Shown here piece after piece: positions 24,622-32,743 of a stretch of 64,000 nucleotides of DNA. The translations under genes and the position numbers were made by a program. The DNA is from QAMX01 sp964448855. GTDB taxonomy: Bacteria > Bacillota > Clostridia > Oscillospirales > QAMX01. The notes below the pieces were generated by a model. It searched no databases and was not told where the DNA came from. It worked only from the letters and a program-made list of their open reading frames with translations. The stretch lies in assembly GCA_964448855.1 (NCBI GenBank), contig CAYUXI010000007.1:1-64000 (forward strand), given 5' to 3'. How positions within the stretch are numbered: the first letter of the stretch is position 1; each line of letters starts with the position of its first letter.

Positions 24622-24650
24622 ATTATACCATGTTTCGGCGCCAAATGCAA
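24622..24650 (-). promoter_or_regulatory. Promoter of the lipoprotein gene
   Basis: Minus strand: TTGCAT (24645-24650), 17-bp spacer, perfect TATAAT (24622-24627), about 45 bases before the ATG. Confidence 0.75.
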
Positions 24651-24746
24651 TCCAAAAAAAATCGTCACATCGCCATACACCATACTGAAACCACATTTTG
24701 AAGCATAAAGATAGCAGCAGAAGTGCGAAAAAAGGGGGACAGTTTC

Positions 24747-25658
24747 GTGACCAAAACACGGCTCGGCGCGTCCGTTCTTAGAGGCAGCCTGCTGATTTCC
24801 GTGGGGCTGCTGCTCATCGGCTCTGCCACCGTCCGGACAGCCGTTCAAAAGGGAATGCAGCTGGCCATCGGCAGCGTGATTCCGTCTCTGTTTGTCTTTT
24901 CCGTGACCGCCGACCTGATCGTCCGTCTGGATGCGCTGCGCCCGGCATCCAGACTGCTGTCGCCGCTTTTTCGCCGCATCCTGCACTTGCCGCCGGATGC
25001 TGCGAGTGCGTTTCTGCTGGGTGCTGCCGGCGGCTATCCCATCGGCGCACAGACCGTTGCAGCGCTGTATGAAGCGGGGATACTGAACCGCCGGGAAGCG
25101 GAATACGCCCTCAGCTTTTCCAACAACTGCGGTGCCGCGTACATGATTGCCGTCGTCGGACCGCAGCTGGGACTGACAACGGCAAAGAGCGCCCGGCTGT
25201 TTGGCCTGCATCTGCTTGCCGCCCTCCTCACCGCCGTCCTGCTCCGACCGTTTGCCATGCGCGGTGAAGCCGCACCGGCACACGAAAGCCTGAGGCCGTC
25301 ATCGGCCAATCAGGAGAGCTTGCCTGTGCATCTGACCGGTGCGGTCGGACGCGCATCGCTGGCCATGCTTCGCCTGTGCGGCTGGATTTGCCTCTTCAGC
25401 GTGGCGACCGCCTTGGCCGACCTCGTGCAGGCCGGTGCAGCAGCCGGACTGCTGGAGCTGTCGTCAGGCATTGCAGCACTGGACCGGAACGAGCTGGCAA
25501 CGGGCGCATTCCTGACGGGGTTCGGTGGGCTGTGCGTAGCCTGTCAGACAGCATCCTTCGCCGCCCCACATCACCTGCGAATGCGGTGGTATTGGGCGGG
25601 CAAGCTCCTGCAGGCTTTTCTTTCAGCAGCACTCAGCCGCCTGCTGCTGGCGGGATAA
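24747..25658 (+). CDS. YlbJ-like sporulation membrane protein (303 aa)
   Basis: A polytopic membrane protein with nucleoside-recognition ('Gate') type segments: SVIPSLFVFSVTADLI, GAAGGYPIGAQTVAALYEAG, and NNCGAAYMIAVVGPQ, matching the YlbJ group of sporulation integral membrane proteins. Cells need YlbJ for spore cortex formation in Bacillus. The GTG at 24747 is chosen because AAAGGGGG lies just upstream; an earlier in-frame GTG at 24723 would start before that site. The downstream neighbours, sipL and spoIVA, are also sporulation genes. The protein is shorter than Bacillus YlbJ (about 400), so the exact subgroup is uncertain. Confidence 0.8.
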   Translation: MTKTRLGASVLRGSLLISVGLLLIGSATVRTAVQKGMQLAIGSVIPSLFVFSVTADLIVRLDALRPASRLLSPLFRRILHLPPDAASAFLLGAAGGYPIGAQTVAALYEAGILNRREAEYALSFSNNCGAAYMIAVVGPQLGLTTAKSARLFGLHLLAALLTAVLLRPFAMRGEAAPAHESLRPSSANQESLPVHLTGAVGRASLAMLRLCGWICLFSVATALADLVQAGAAAGLLELSSGIAALDRNELATGAFLTGFGGLCVACQTASFAAPHHLRMRWYWAGKLLQAFLSAALSRLLLAG

Positions 25659-25769
25659 AAAAGTCGCCGTCGGCGCATATCCGCGCGGGAGGGACAATAG
25701 AATGAAACAGAGAACAGACAGATTTCAAAACGCCTGAATCTGTGAGCAGGCTGAAAGGGTGAAAGCAGA

Positions 25770-27332
25770 ATGGAATTGAATTTGAAGCGCGAACCGGTCA
25801 GGGATTTGGCAGCCATTGCCCGCCTGAGTGCGATTTCGGAGGAAAGCGGAGACGTCGTCGTCCCAGACAGCCTGCCGGATATCATCCGCATCGTTGAAAC
25901 GGATGCGCACGTGGAGGTCAAAAACCGCGAGGTACGCGGAGGAAAGCTGTACGCGGAGGCGGCTGCACATATCAGCGTCGTGTACGTGCCGGAGTCGGGC
26001 GGTGGCCTCTGCCGCCTGGCCATTTCGCTGCCGCTGTCCGCAGCGATGGAGCTGGGTGAGGAGGCGGAACAGGCCGAACAGATTCTGCTCGATGCCGCGC
26101 TGCTTTCGGCGACGGCGCGGGAGCTGAATCCGCGAAAAATCTCGGTCAAGGTTGCCTGCAATTTTGTGGGCACGGTGTATGCGGCGCGGGAGCAGGAGCT
26201 CTGTACCGGCCTGGAACAGAGCGGAGCCGTGGAAATCCGAACCGAGGCCAGGCGTGTCCGTCTGACGACCGGCCTCTGCGAAAAGACGCTGACAATTTCG
26301 GACTCTGCAGAATTGAACATCAACCCATCGGATTGCTCGGAAATCCTGAAATATGAGCTCCATATCAAAACACTCGATCAAAAAAATATCCGGAACAAAA
26401 TCATCCTCAAGGGCGAAATTCAGGTGACGATGCTCGTCTCCGGCCGGTCGGAAGAATCAACCATCCGAACCGTAGAGGCGGTGCTTCCGTTTGCCGGCGT
26501 GCTGGACTGCGAAGGCGTGCAGGAGGAATCGGCGGTGGAGCTGAAATACCGTGTCGCCGGGTGCGAACTGGAACCGGTGACGGAAAACGGAACCAATCGC
26601 CCGCTGCTGACGGCAAAGCTCAATCTGACGGTTTGCGCAGAGGCATGGGAGGAGCGGGAAATCAGCTGGATTGCAGACGCCTACAGCCTGAAAGGCAGCC
26701 TGCTTTGCGATACGGCGACACTGCCGTTCCGCAAAGCGCAGAAGCCGGAGACGCTGCGGCAGACAGAGCGCGATACCATTGCAACCGGCGTTGCGATCCG
26801 CAATGTCTATCTCTGCAGCGTGACCGCCGATCATGCTGCCTGCCGTGATACGGAGGAGGGCTGCGAGGCCGTGGCAGACGTGAAACTGAAGCTGATTCTG
26901 GAAGCGGAGGACGGCGGCATCTATGCACTGGTCAAAAACGTCACCGCATCGGCGACGGGGAGCGGGCACGGCTATGCGGTGGAAAGCCTGCAGGTTGCCG
27001 ATCAGAGCTATCACATCAGCGGTAGCGAAGACGTGGAGGTGCGCTATACGCTCGTCTTCTCCCTGCAGGGCAACGAGGAGGAAACCGTCACCCAGGTGAG
27101 CGGGATGCATCTGGAGGCCGACGCGGAGGAGGACGTCCGCAAACCGGCACTCACACTCTGCTTCGCCGGCGAGGGCGAAACATTCTGGATGCTCGGCAAA
27201 CGTCTGGGCGCTTCGTCCACCGAGATTCAAACGGCCAACGGCCTGACGGGTGACTGTCCGCCGACAGGCAAAATGCTCCTGATTCCGCGGGGCGCACGCG
27301 CCGACAGACAGGAAGGGGGAATGAAAGCATGA
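25770..27332 (+). CDS. sipL: Spore coat morphogenetic protein SipL (520 aa)
   Basis: Repeated DUF3794 segments occupy residues ~1-450: two SipL repeats with similar VVVPDSLPDIIRIV and ILKYELHIKT blocks. A C-terminal LysM domain follows (about 465-515, GEGETFWMLGKRLGASS ... LLIPRG). In Clostridioides, SipL binds SpoIVA through its LysM domain and ties the coat to the forespore. The overlap of its stop with the spoIVA start (ATGA) fits that partnership. ATG 25770 follows GAAAGGGTG. No sigma-E promoter could be read with confidence. Confidence 0.9.
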   Translation: MELNLKREPVRDLAAIARLSAISEESGDVVVPDSLPDIIRIVETDAHVEVKNREVRGGKLYAEAAAHISVVYVPESGGGLCRLAISLPLSAAMELGEEAEQAEQILLDAALLSATARELNPRKISVKVACNFVGTVYAAREQELCTGLEQSGAVEIRTEARRVRLTTGLCEKTLTISDSAELNINPSDCSEILKYELHIKTLDQKNIRNKIILKGEIQVTMLVSGRSEESTIRTVEAVLPFAGVLDCEGVQEESAVELKYRVAGCELEPVTENGTNRPLLTAKLNLTVCAEAWEEREISWIADAYSLKGSLLCDTATLPFRKAQKPETLRQTERDTIATGVAIRNVYLCSVTADHAACRDTEEGCEAVADVKLKLILEAEDGGIYALVKNVTASATGSGHGYAVESLQVADQSYHISGSEDVEVRYTLVFSLQGNEEETVTQVSGMHLEADAEEDVRKPALTLCFAGEGETFWMLGKRLGASSTEIQTANGLTGDCPPTGKMLLIPRGARADRQEGGMKA

Positions 27333-28804
27333 ATATGCAGGAACTGTATGCGGATATCAGCGAGCGGACAGGCGGGAGCATCTATATCGGCGTGGTGGGT
27401 CCCGTTCGAACGGGCAAGTCCACCTTCATCAAGCGCTTCCTGACGACCTTCGTCATTCCAAATCTGGAAAATGAACACCAGAAGGCGCGTGCGATGGATG
27501 AGCTGCCGCAGAGCGGCGCCGGCCGAACAGTTATGACGGCAGAGCCCAAATTCATCCCGGAGGACGCGGCAGAGGTGTGTCTGGGCGGTGTTTCGGCGAA
27601 CATTCGCATGGTGGACAGCGTTGGCTATCTCGTACCGAGTGCGCTGGGACAGTTCGAAGACGAGCTGCCGCGCATGGTCAGTACACCGTGGTTCGACCAT
27701 GAAATCCCCATGACGGAGGCGGCGGAAATCGGCACGCGAAAGGTGATTGCCGACCATGCAACGATCGGCGTGATGGTGACCACAGACGGGACGATCACCG
27801 ACATCCCACGGGAAGAGTACGCCGACGCGGAGACACGCGTCATTCAGGAGCTGCAGGCCACCGGCAAACCGTTCGTGATCGTCATCAATTCCACCAATCC
27901 GAATGGCAGCGAGGCACAGTCGATAGCAGCCGAGCTGCGCAGCCGCTACGATGTCTCCGTCGTGGCTGCCGACGTCATGCAGATGGAGGTGCCGACGCTC
28001 GAGGCCATCCTGACGAGCGTTCTCTATGAATTCCCGCTGCAAACGGTGGATGTGTTTCTGCCGGACTGGTGTACATCGCTGCCGCCGAACCACTGGCTGA
28101 AGGAAACCATTTTCCGAAGTGCCGGCCATGCGGCGTCCGGCATCCGCCGTGTCCGCGATGTCGAAGCGCTGGAAACGGCGCTGTCGGCGGTGGACTGCGT
28201 CGCCTCCTGCCAGTGCCGCGACGTCGGTCTGAGCAACGGCGCAGCCGCCCTGGAGGTGGAAATCCCTCGCTCCGTCTTTTATCGAATTGCCAATGAAGAA
28301 ACCGGCTTCACGCTGTCCGGCGATCAGGCACTCCTGCCGCTGCTGCGCGAGCTGGCCGAGACGAAAGCGGCCTATGAGCGATTCCGGACAGCCATCGAAG
28401 AGGTGGAGCAGAAGGGCTACGGCATCGTCACGCCGGGCATCGCGGAGCTGACGCTGGAACCGCCGGAGCTGGTTCGGCAGGGCAGTCAGTTCGGCGTGAA
28501 GCTGTCGGCGTCCGCTCCGTCGATTCACATGATCAAGGCGAATATCCAGACCACAGTCTCACCGATTGTGGGCAGCGAAAAGCAGTCGGAGGAGCTGGTC
28601 GAATCGCTGATGAGCGAATTCGAGGATGACGCCCTGAAAATCTGGGAATCGAACATCTTCGGCAAATCCCTGCATGAACTGGTCAGCGAAGGGCTGACCG
28701 GGAAATTGAACCATATGCCCGAAGCGGCGCGGTGCAAGCTCCGCGAAACGCTGGAACGCATCATCAATGAAGGCAGCTCCGGCCTGATCTGTATCATCCT
28801 GTAG
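27329..28804 (+). CDS. spoIVA: Spore coat ATPase SpoIVA (491 aa)
   Basis: Near-complete conservation of family marks: IYIGVVGPVRTGKSTFIKRF with Walker A (about residues 18-36), VDSVGYLVPSALG, the NSTNPN segment, and the C-terminal tail GSSGLICIIL, which anchors the protein at the forespore surface through SpoVM. SpoIVA polymerises with ATP to form the coat basement layer. It starts inside the end of sipL. A long hairpin follows 21 bases after the stop. Confidence 0.97.
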   Translation: MNMQELYADISERTGGSIYIGVVGPVRTGKSTFIKRFLTTFVIPNLENEHQKARAMDELPQSGAGRTVMTAEPKFIPEDAAEVCLGGVSANIRMVDSVGYLVPSALGQFEDELPRMVSTPWFDHEIPMTEAAEIGTRKVIADHATIGVMVTTDGTITDIPREEYADAETRVIQELQATGKPFVIVINSTNPNGSEAQSIAAELRSRYDVSVVAADVMQMEVPTLEAILTSVLYEFPLQTVDVFLPDWCTSLPPNHWLKETIFRSAGHAASGIRRVRDVEALETALSAVDCVASCQCRDVGLSNGAAALEVEIPRSVFYRIANEETGFTLSGDQALLPLLRELAETKAAYERFRTAIEEVEQKGYGIVTPGIAELTLEPPELVRQGSQFGVKLSASAPSIHMIKANIQTTVSPIVGSEKQSEELVESLMSEFEDDALKIWESNIFGKSLHELVSEGLTGKLNHMPEAARCKLRETLERIINEGSSGLICIIL

Positions 28805-28824
28805 CCTCCCAATCCGATGAAACC

Positions 28825-28869
28825 GCCGACAGCCCGACCGTTTGCAGCCCAAACGGCCGGGCTGTCGGC
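28825..28869 (+). terminator. Long hairpin after spoIVA, probable terminator
   Basis: 20-base arms (28825-28844 with 28850-28869, one mismatch, GCCGACAGCCCG...CGGGCTGTCGGC) and a 5-nt loop. The following bases are A-rich rather than T-rich, so terminator activity is likely but not textbook. Confidence 0.6.
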
Positions 28870-28878
28870 AGAAAAATC

Positions 28879-28907
28879 TTTACAGACTTTCCAATTTGTA
28901 GTATAAT
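28879..28907 (+). promoter_or_regulatory. Promoter of the DRTGG gene
   Basis: TTTACA (28879-28884), 17-bp spacer, TATAAT (28902-28907). Confidence 0.8.
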
Positions 28908-28946
28908 GAAATCAACAGAAAATCTCAGGATGGGAGCGGAACAGAT

Positions 28947-29381
28947 ATGACAGTCAGAGAATTGTCGCGGGCGCTGAACTGGCCGATGGCCGTCGAGGGA
29001 GCGGACAGGCCCGTCTGCGGCGGGTGGTGCGGCGACCTCTTGAGCCACGCCATGACCCATGCGGCGAAAAATGCCGCGTGGATTACGGTCATGACAAACG
29101 TCAATGTGGCGGCGGTCGCGGTCATGCGCGAGGTGGCCTGCATCATTCTGGCGGACGGACAGCAGCCGGATGAATCGCTACTCGATGTAGCGATTAAAGA
29201 GAAAATTACAATTATATGCACGCACGAAGACGTGTATACGGCGGCAATTTGTCTGTCACAGCAACTTTTAAGACCAAAAAAATATCGAAATGAGATCGGT
29301 TTTCCGGAAAAACGCTGGACGCCGCCAAAAAAAAATTGGGTTTTCCAAAAGGAAATGGTGGAAAAATTTCGAAAAATGTGA
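28947..29381 (+). CDS. DRTGG-domain protein (144 aa)
   Basis: Residues 1-110 match the DRTGG domain: VCGGWCGDLLSHAM in the signature position, AWITVMTNVNVAAVAVM, and IIICTHEDVYTAA. DRTGG domains bind ligands or regulate partners. Stand-alone copies are commonly found beside hydrogenase genes in Clostridia. The last ~33 residues (PKKYRNEIGFPEKRW ...) are a basic extra tail not usual for the domain and include an A-rich run of DNA (KKNW). The gene has its own promoter and lies just before the hydrogenase operon, which suggests a link with it, as yet unproven. Confidence 0.8.
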   Translation: MTVRELSRALNWPMAVEGADRPVCGGWCGDLLSHAMTHAAKNAAWITVMTNVNVAAVAVMREVACIILADGQQPDESLLDVAIKEKITIICTHEDVYTAAICLSQQLLRPKKYRNEIGFPEKRWTPPKKNWVFQKEMVEKFRKM

Positions 29382-29387
29382 TACAAT
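29359..29387 (+). promoter_or_regulatory. Extended -10 promoter of the hydrogenase operon
   Basis: TGaTACAAT (29379-29387) is an extended -10; TGGAAA (29359-29364) is a weak -35 at 17 bp. It overlaps the 3' end of the DRTGG gene. Confidence 0.55.
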
Positions 29388-29397
29388 AGTGGCAACT

Positions 29398-29453
29398 CTG
29401 CGGAGCCGTTCCCGGCGCGGGCAGATGGTCTCGCTCCGGGTCTTTGACCGCAG
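29398..29453 (+). promoter_or_regulatory. Structured leader of the hydrogenase operon
   Basis: CTGCGG (29398-29403) pairs with CCGCAG (29448-29453) to close a 56-nt element. Inside it, CCCGG/CCGGG can pair, or the small hairpin CCCG-gcg-CGGG can form instead. It begins a few bases after the predicted start of transcription and ends 8 bases before the GAGGAGG site. No known riboswitch class was recognised. Confidence 0.45.
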
Positions 29454-29476
29454 CATATTTGAGGAGGATTGCAGGA

Positions 29477-29974
29477 ATGAAAAATAAGTTGGAGACAGTC
29501 CCGTTCAAGGACTCGCCTGAAAAACGGGCGCAGCTTGAACAGATCATCGCCGAGCATAAAGACATTCCGGGCGCGCTGGTTCAGGTTCTGAAAAAAGCGC
29601 AGGAAGTATATGGCTATCTGCCGCTTGAGGTTCAGATGGCTGTGGCAGACGGGCTTGGATTATCCCTGGAAGAGGTCTACGGCGTCGTAACCTTCTACGC
29701 GCTGTTTTCCATTGAACCAAAGGGTCAGCACCGCATCTCCGTCTGCCTGGGTACCGCCTGTTACGTCAAGGGCTCCGGCGCGATCTATCAAAAACTCTGC
29801 GAACGGCTTGGCATGAAGGAAAGCGGCGGCTGTACGCCGGATGGCAAGTTCTCGCTGGAAGCGTGCCGCTGCATCGGTGCCTGCGGGCTGGCCCCGGTTT
29901 TGACGGTCGATGATGAAGTCTACGGCCGCCTGACTGTGGACGATGTGGATAAGATTCTGGCCAAATACGCATAA
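29477..29974 (+). CDS. hydC: NADH-dependent hydrogenase subunit HydC / NuoE-like (165 aa)
   Basis: Thioredoxin-like [2Fe-2S] protein of NuoE type: GALVQVLKKAQEVYGYLP, VYGVVTFYALF, and the four Cys ligands in CLGTACYVKG and CRCIGACGLAPV. In bifurcating hydrogenases it passes electrons between the flavin subunit HydB and the H-cluster subunit HydA. ATG 29477 behind GAGGAGG. The next frame begins six bases after its stop. Confidence 0.93.
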   Translation: MKNKLETVPFKDSPEKRAQLEQIIAEHKDIPGALVQVLKKAQEVYGYLPLEVQMAVADGLGLSLEEVYGVVTFYALFSIEPKGQHRISVCLGTACYVKGSGAIYQKLCERLGMKESGGCTPDGKFSLEACRCIGACGLAPVLTVDDEVYGRLTVDDVDKILAKYA

Positions 29975-29979
29975 GCAGG

Positions 29980-30540
29980 ATGAGAGAGCTGTCCCTTCAC
30001 ATTCTGGATATCATTCAGAATTCCGTTTCCGCCGGTGCAACGCTGGTGCAGACAGAACTCCGGACAGAAGCGCAGTCCGGACGACTGGAGATCACCATCG
30101 CCGATAACGGGAGCGGCATGACCGCCGAACAGCTGAAACGTGCGTCGGATCCGTTCTATACCACCCGCTCCAACCGGCGGATTGGCCTCGGCATCCCGCT
30201 CTTTCGACAGGCGGCAGAAATGACAGGCGGCAGCCTTGCAATGCAATCGCAGGCAGGCAGGGGGACGGTGCTGCACGCTGTTTTCCATACAGACAGCATC
30301 GACTGTATGCCCCTCGGCAATTTGAGCGAGACGTTTTCCACGCTCGCCATCTGCTATCCGCAGATCGATTTTGTCCTGACCTGCCACCTGGATGCAGACA
30401 CTGTGATCATGGATACGCGCAGGCTGCGCGAAATCCTCGGTGATATCCCGCTGTCTGCACCGGAGGTTTCCGGATTTCTCCGAGCCTATTTCCGGGTGGA
30501 GCTCCCTGCGGACACATTTCCTGCGTGGAACAAGAAATAA
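29980..30540 (+). CDS. HATPase-domain protein of the hydrogenase operon (186 aa)
   Basis: A histidine-kinase-like ATP-binding domain without a kinase part: N-box LHILDIIQNSVSAGA, G1 ITIADNGSGMT, and G2 GLGIPLFRQAAE with GRGTVL. Residues 110-186 are a second alpha/beta piece with no motif that I know. Such proteins sit between nuoE-like and ferredoxin-like genes in many clostridial hydrogenase operons, so the position is conserved; the function is not known. An anti-sigma or switch role is suggested by the fold only. It begins six bases after hydC with a weak ribosome site, so it probably depends on coupling. Confidence 0.85.
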   Translation: MRELSLHILDIIQNSVSAGATLVQTELRTEAQSGRLEITIADNGSGMTAEQLKRASDPFYTTRSNRRIGLGIPLFRQAAEMTGGSLAMQSQAGRGTVLHAVFHTDSIDCMPLGNLSETFSTLAICYPQIDFVLTCHLDADTVIMDTRRLREILGDIPLSAPEVSGFLRAYFRVELPADTFPAWNKK

Positions 30541-30552
30541 GGAGAAGGATTT

Positions 30553-30921
30553 ATGAAGTCACTCGAAGAACTGAGAGCCATCAAAGAACAGATGAAAACG
30601 AAGATCGGCATCAGAAATGACGATAAAGCCAGAATTCACGTCGTTGTCGGCATGGCAACCTGTGGAATTGCTGCGGGTGCTCGCCCAGTCGTCAAAGCGA
30701 TTACGGATGCCATCGGCGAAAGCGGCCTGGTGGACGTCGCAGTCTCACTGACCGGCTGCATCGGCCTCTGCCAGTATGAGCCGATCGTCGAAATTACGGA
30801 TGAAACCGGCACCAAAACAACCTATATCAACATGACCCCCGAAAAAGCACGCAGCGTCGTGGAAAGCCACGTTGTCAACGGCAACGTTGTGACGGAATAC
30901 ACACTCGGCGAGAATGCCTGA
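30553..30921 (+). CDS. [2Fe-2S] thioredoxin-like ferredoxin (122 aa)
   Basis: Thioredoxin-like [2Fe-2S] ferredoxin: ligands lie in VVGMATCGIAAGAR and SLTGCIGLCQYEPIVEI, giving a Cys-x(n)-Cys-x3-Cys pattern. The same domain is fused to the front of HydB next door, so the operon carries two copies, one free and one fused. It probably carries electrons for the hydrogenase complex. ATG after AAGGAGAAGG. Confidence 0.88.
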   Translation: MKSLEELRAIKEQMKTKIGIRNDDKARIHVVVGMATCGIAAGARPVVKAITDAIGESGLVDVAVSLTGCIGLCQYEPIVEITDETGTKTTYINMTPEKARSVVESHVVNGNVVTEYTLGENA

Positions 30922-30941
30922 ACAATAAAGGAGGAAAAAAT

Positions 30942-32729
30942 ATGTATCGTTCCCACGTACTTGTCTGCGGCGGTACCGGATGCACGTCCTCCGGAAGCGC
31001 GAAGGTCATTGATGCGCTGAAAGCCGAAATCGAAAAAAATGGTCTGAGCGAAGAAATCCAGGTCATTAAGACCGGCTGCTTTGGCCTCTGTGCCGTCGGC
31101 CCGATCATGATTGTCTATCCGGAAGGCTCGTTCTATTCCGGCGTTACGGCAGACGATATGCCGGAAATCGTCACGGAGCACCTCCTCAAAGGGCGTCCTG
31201 TCAAACGGCTGCTTTACAAAGAAACCGTGACGGAAGATATGATCAAATCGCTCAATCATACGCCGTTTTACTCCAAACAGAAACGTGTCGCGCTCCGCAA
31301 CTGCGGCGTAATCAACCCGGAAAATATCGATGAATATATCGCCTACGACGGCTACGAAGCGCTGGGCAAATGCCTGACGGAATACACGCCGGAGCAGGTC
31401 ATCCAAATCGTCAAGGACTCCGGCCTCCGTGGCCGCGGCGGTGCCGGCTTCCTGACCGGCCTGAAATGGCAGTTCGCCGCTGCCAACCAGGCCGACCAGA
31501 AATACGTCTGCTGCAACGCTGATGAAGGGGACCCGGGCGCATTTATGGATCGCTCCGTTCTGGAAGGCGACCCGCACAGCGTCATTGAAGCCATGGCCAT
31601 CGCCGGCTATGCAATCGGCGCAACACAGGGCTATATCTACATCCGCGCCGAATACCCGATTGCCGTCAAACGCCTGGAAATTGCCATCAATCAGGCGCGT
31701 GAATACGGCCTCCTCGGCAAAAATATCTTCTCGACCGGCTTTGATTTCGATATCGAAATCCGCCTCGGTGCCGGTGCATTCGTCTGCGGCGAGGAAACCG
31801 CTCTGATGACCTCCATCGAAGGCAAACGCGGCGAACCGCGTCCGCGCCCGCCGTTCCCGGCTCTGAAGGGTCTGTTCGGCAAACCGACCATCCTGAATAA
31901 CGTCGAAACCTATGCCAATATCGCGCAGATCATCCTCAAGGGTCCGGAATGGTTCTCCTCCATGGGAACCGAAAAGAGCAAGGGGACGAAGGTCTTTGCG
32001 CTCGGTGGCAAAATCCACAACACCGGTCTGGTGGAAGTCCCGATGGGAACGACACTGCGCGAAGTCATCGAGGAAATCGGCGGCGGCATCCCGAACGGGA
32101 AGAAGTTCAAAGCCGCACAAACCGGTGGTCCGTCCGGCGGCTGTATTCCGGCTGAACACTTTGACATCCCGATCGACTATGACAACCTGATCAGCATCGG
32201 CTCCATGATGGGCTCTGGCGGTCTGATTGTTATGGACGAAGACAACTGCATGGTGGATATTGCCAAGTTCTTCCTGGAATTCACGGTCGATGAATCCTGC
32301 GGAAAATGCACGCCGTGCCGAATCGGTACCAAACGCCTGTATGAAATGCTCGACAAGATCACAAAGGGTCAGGGGACACTGGAAGATCTGGACAAGATGG
32401 AGAAGCTCTGCTACTACATCAAGAACAACTCCCTCTGCGGCCTCGGCCAGACGGCACCGAACCCGGTTCTCTCCACCCTCCGCTACTTCCGGGACGAATA
32501 CATCGCTCACGTCACGGAGAAACGCTGCCCGGCCGGTGTCTGCAAGAAGCTCCTGAACTATGAAATTGTCGCTGATCAGTGCAAGGGCTGTACGGCCTGC
32601 GCCAGACAGTGCCCGGTCAATGCCATCAGCGGCACCGTGAAGCAGCCCCATGTCATTGACTCGTCGAAGTGCATCAAGTGCGGCGCCTGTATGGAAAAAT
32701 GCAAGTTTGGCGCCATCATCAAGAAATAA
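30942..32729 (+). CDS. hydB: NAD(H)-binding flavin subunit HydB / NuoF-like (595 aa)
   Basis: The N-terminal [2Fe-2S] thioredoxin-like domain (about residues 1-100) is followed by the NuoF core: GRGGAGFLTGLKW for FMN/NAD(H) binding (~165), CNADEGDPGAFMDR (~190), and ESCGKCTPCRIGTKRL for a [4Fe-4S] cluster (~450). At the C-terminus two further ferredoxin motifs (CKGCTACARQCP, CIKCGACMEKC) hold two [4Fe-4S] clusters. This is the bifurcating HydB layout: flavin-based splitting of electrons between NADH and ferredoxin. GGAGG site before ATG; 14 bases separate it from hydA. Confidence 0.95.
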   Translation: MYRSHVLVCGGTGCTSSGSAKVIDALKAEIEKNGLSEEIQVIKTGCFGLCAVGPIMIVYPEGSFYSGVTADDMPEIVTEHLLKGRPVKRLLYKETVTEDMIKSLNHTPFYSKQKRVALRNCGVINPENIDEYIAYDGYEALGKCLTEYTPEQVIQIVKDSGLRGRGGAGFLTGLKWQFAAANQADQKYVCCNADEGDPGAFMDRSVLEGDPHSVIEAMAIAGYAIGATQGYIYIRAEYPIAVKRLEIAINQAREYGLLGKNIFSTGFDFDIEIRLGAGAFVCGEETALMTSIEGKRGEPRPRPPFPALKGLFGKPTILNNVETYANIAQIILKGPEWFSSMGTEKSKGTKVFALGGKIHNTGLVEVPMGTTLREVIEEIGGGIPNGKKFKAAQTGGPSGGCIPAEHFDIPIDYDNLISIGSMMGSGGLIVMDEDNCMVDIAKFFLEFTVDESCGKCTPCRIGTKRLYEMLDKITKGQGTLEDLDKMEKLCYYIKNNSLCGLGQTAPNPVLSTLRYFRDEYIAHVTEKRCPAGVCKKLLNYEIVADQCKGCTACARQCPVNAISGTVKQPHVIDSSKCIKCGACMEKCKFGAIIKK

Positions 32730-32743
32730 GGAGGAGCGGACTC

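Noticed and set aside
25659..25769. Sigma-E promoter before sipL
   Set aside because: A CATAT box is present but no matching -35 at proper spacing, so no call was made.
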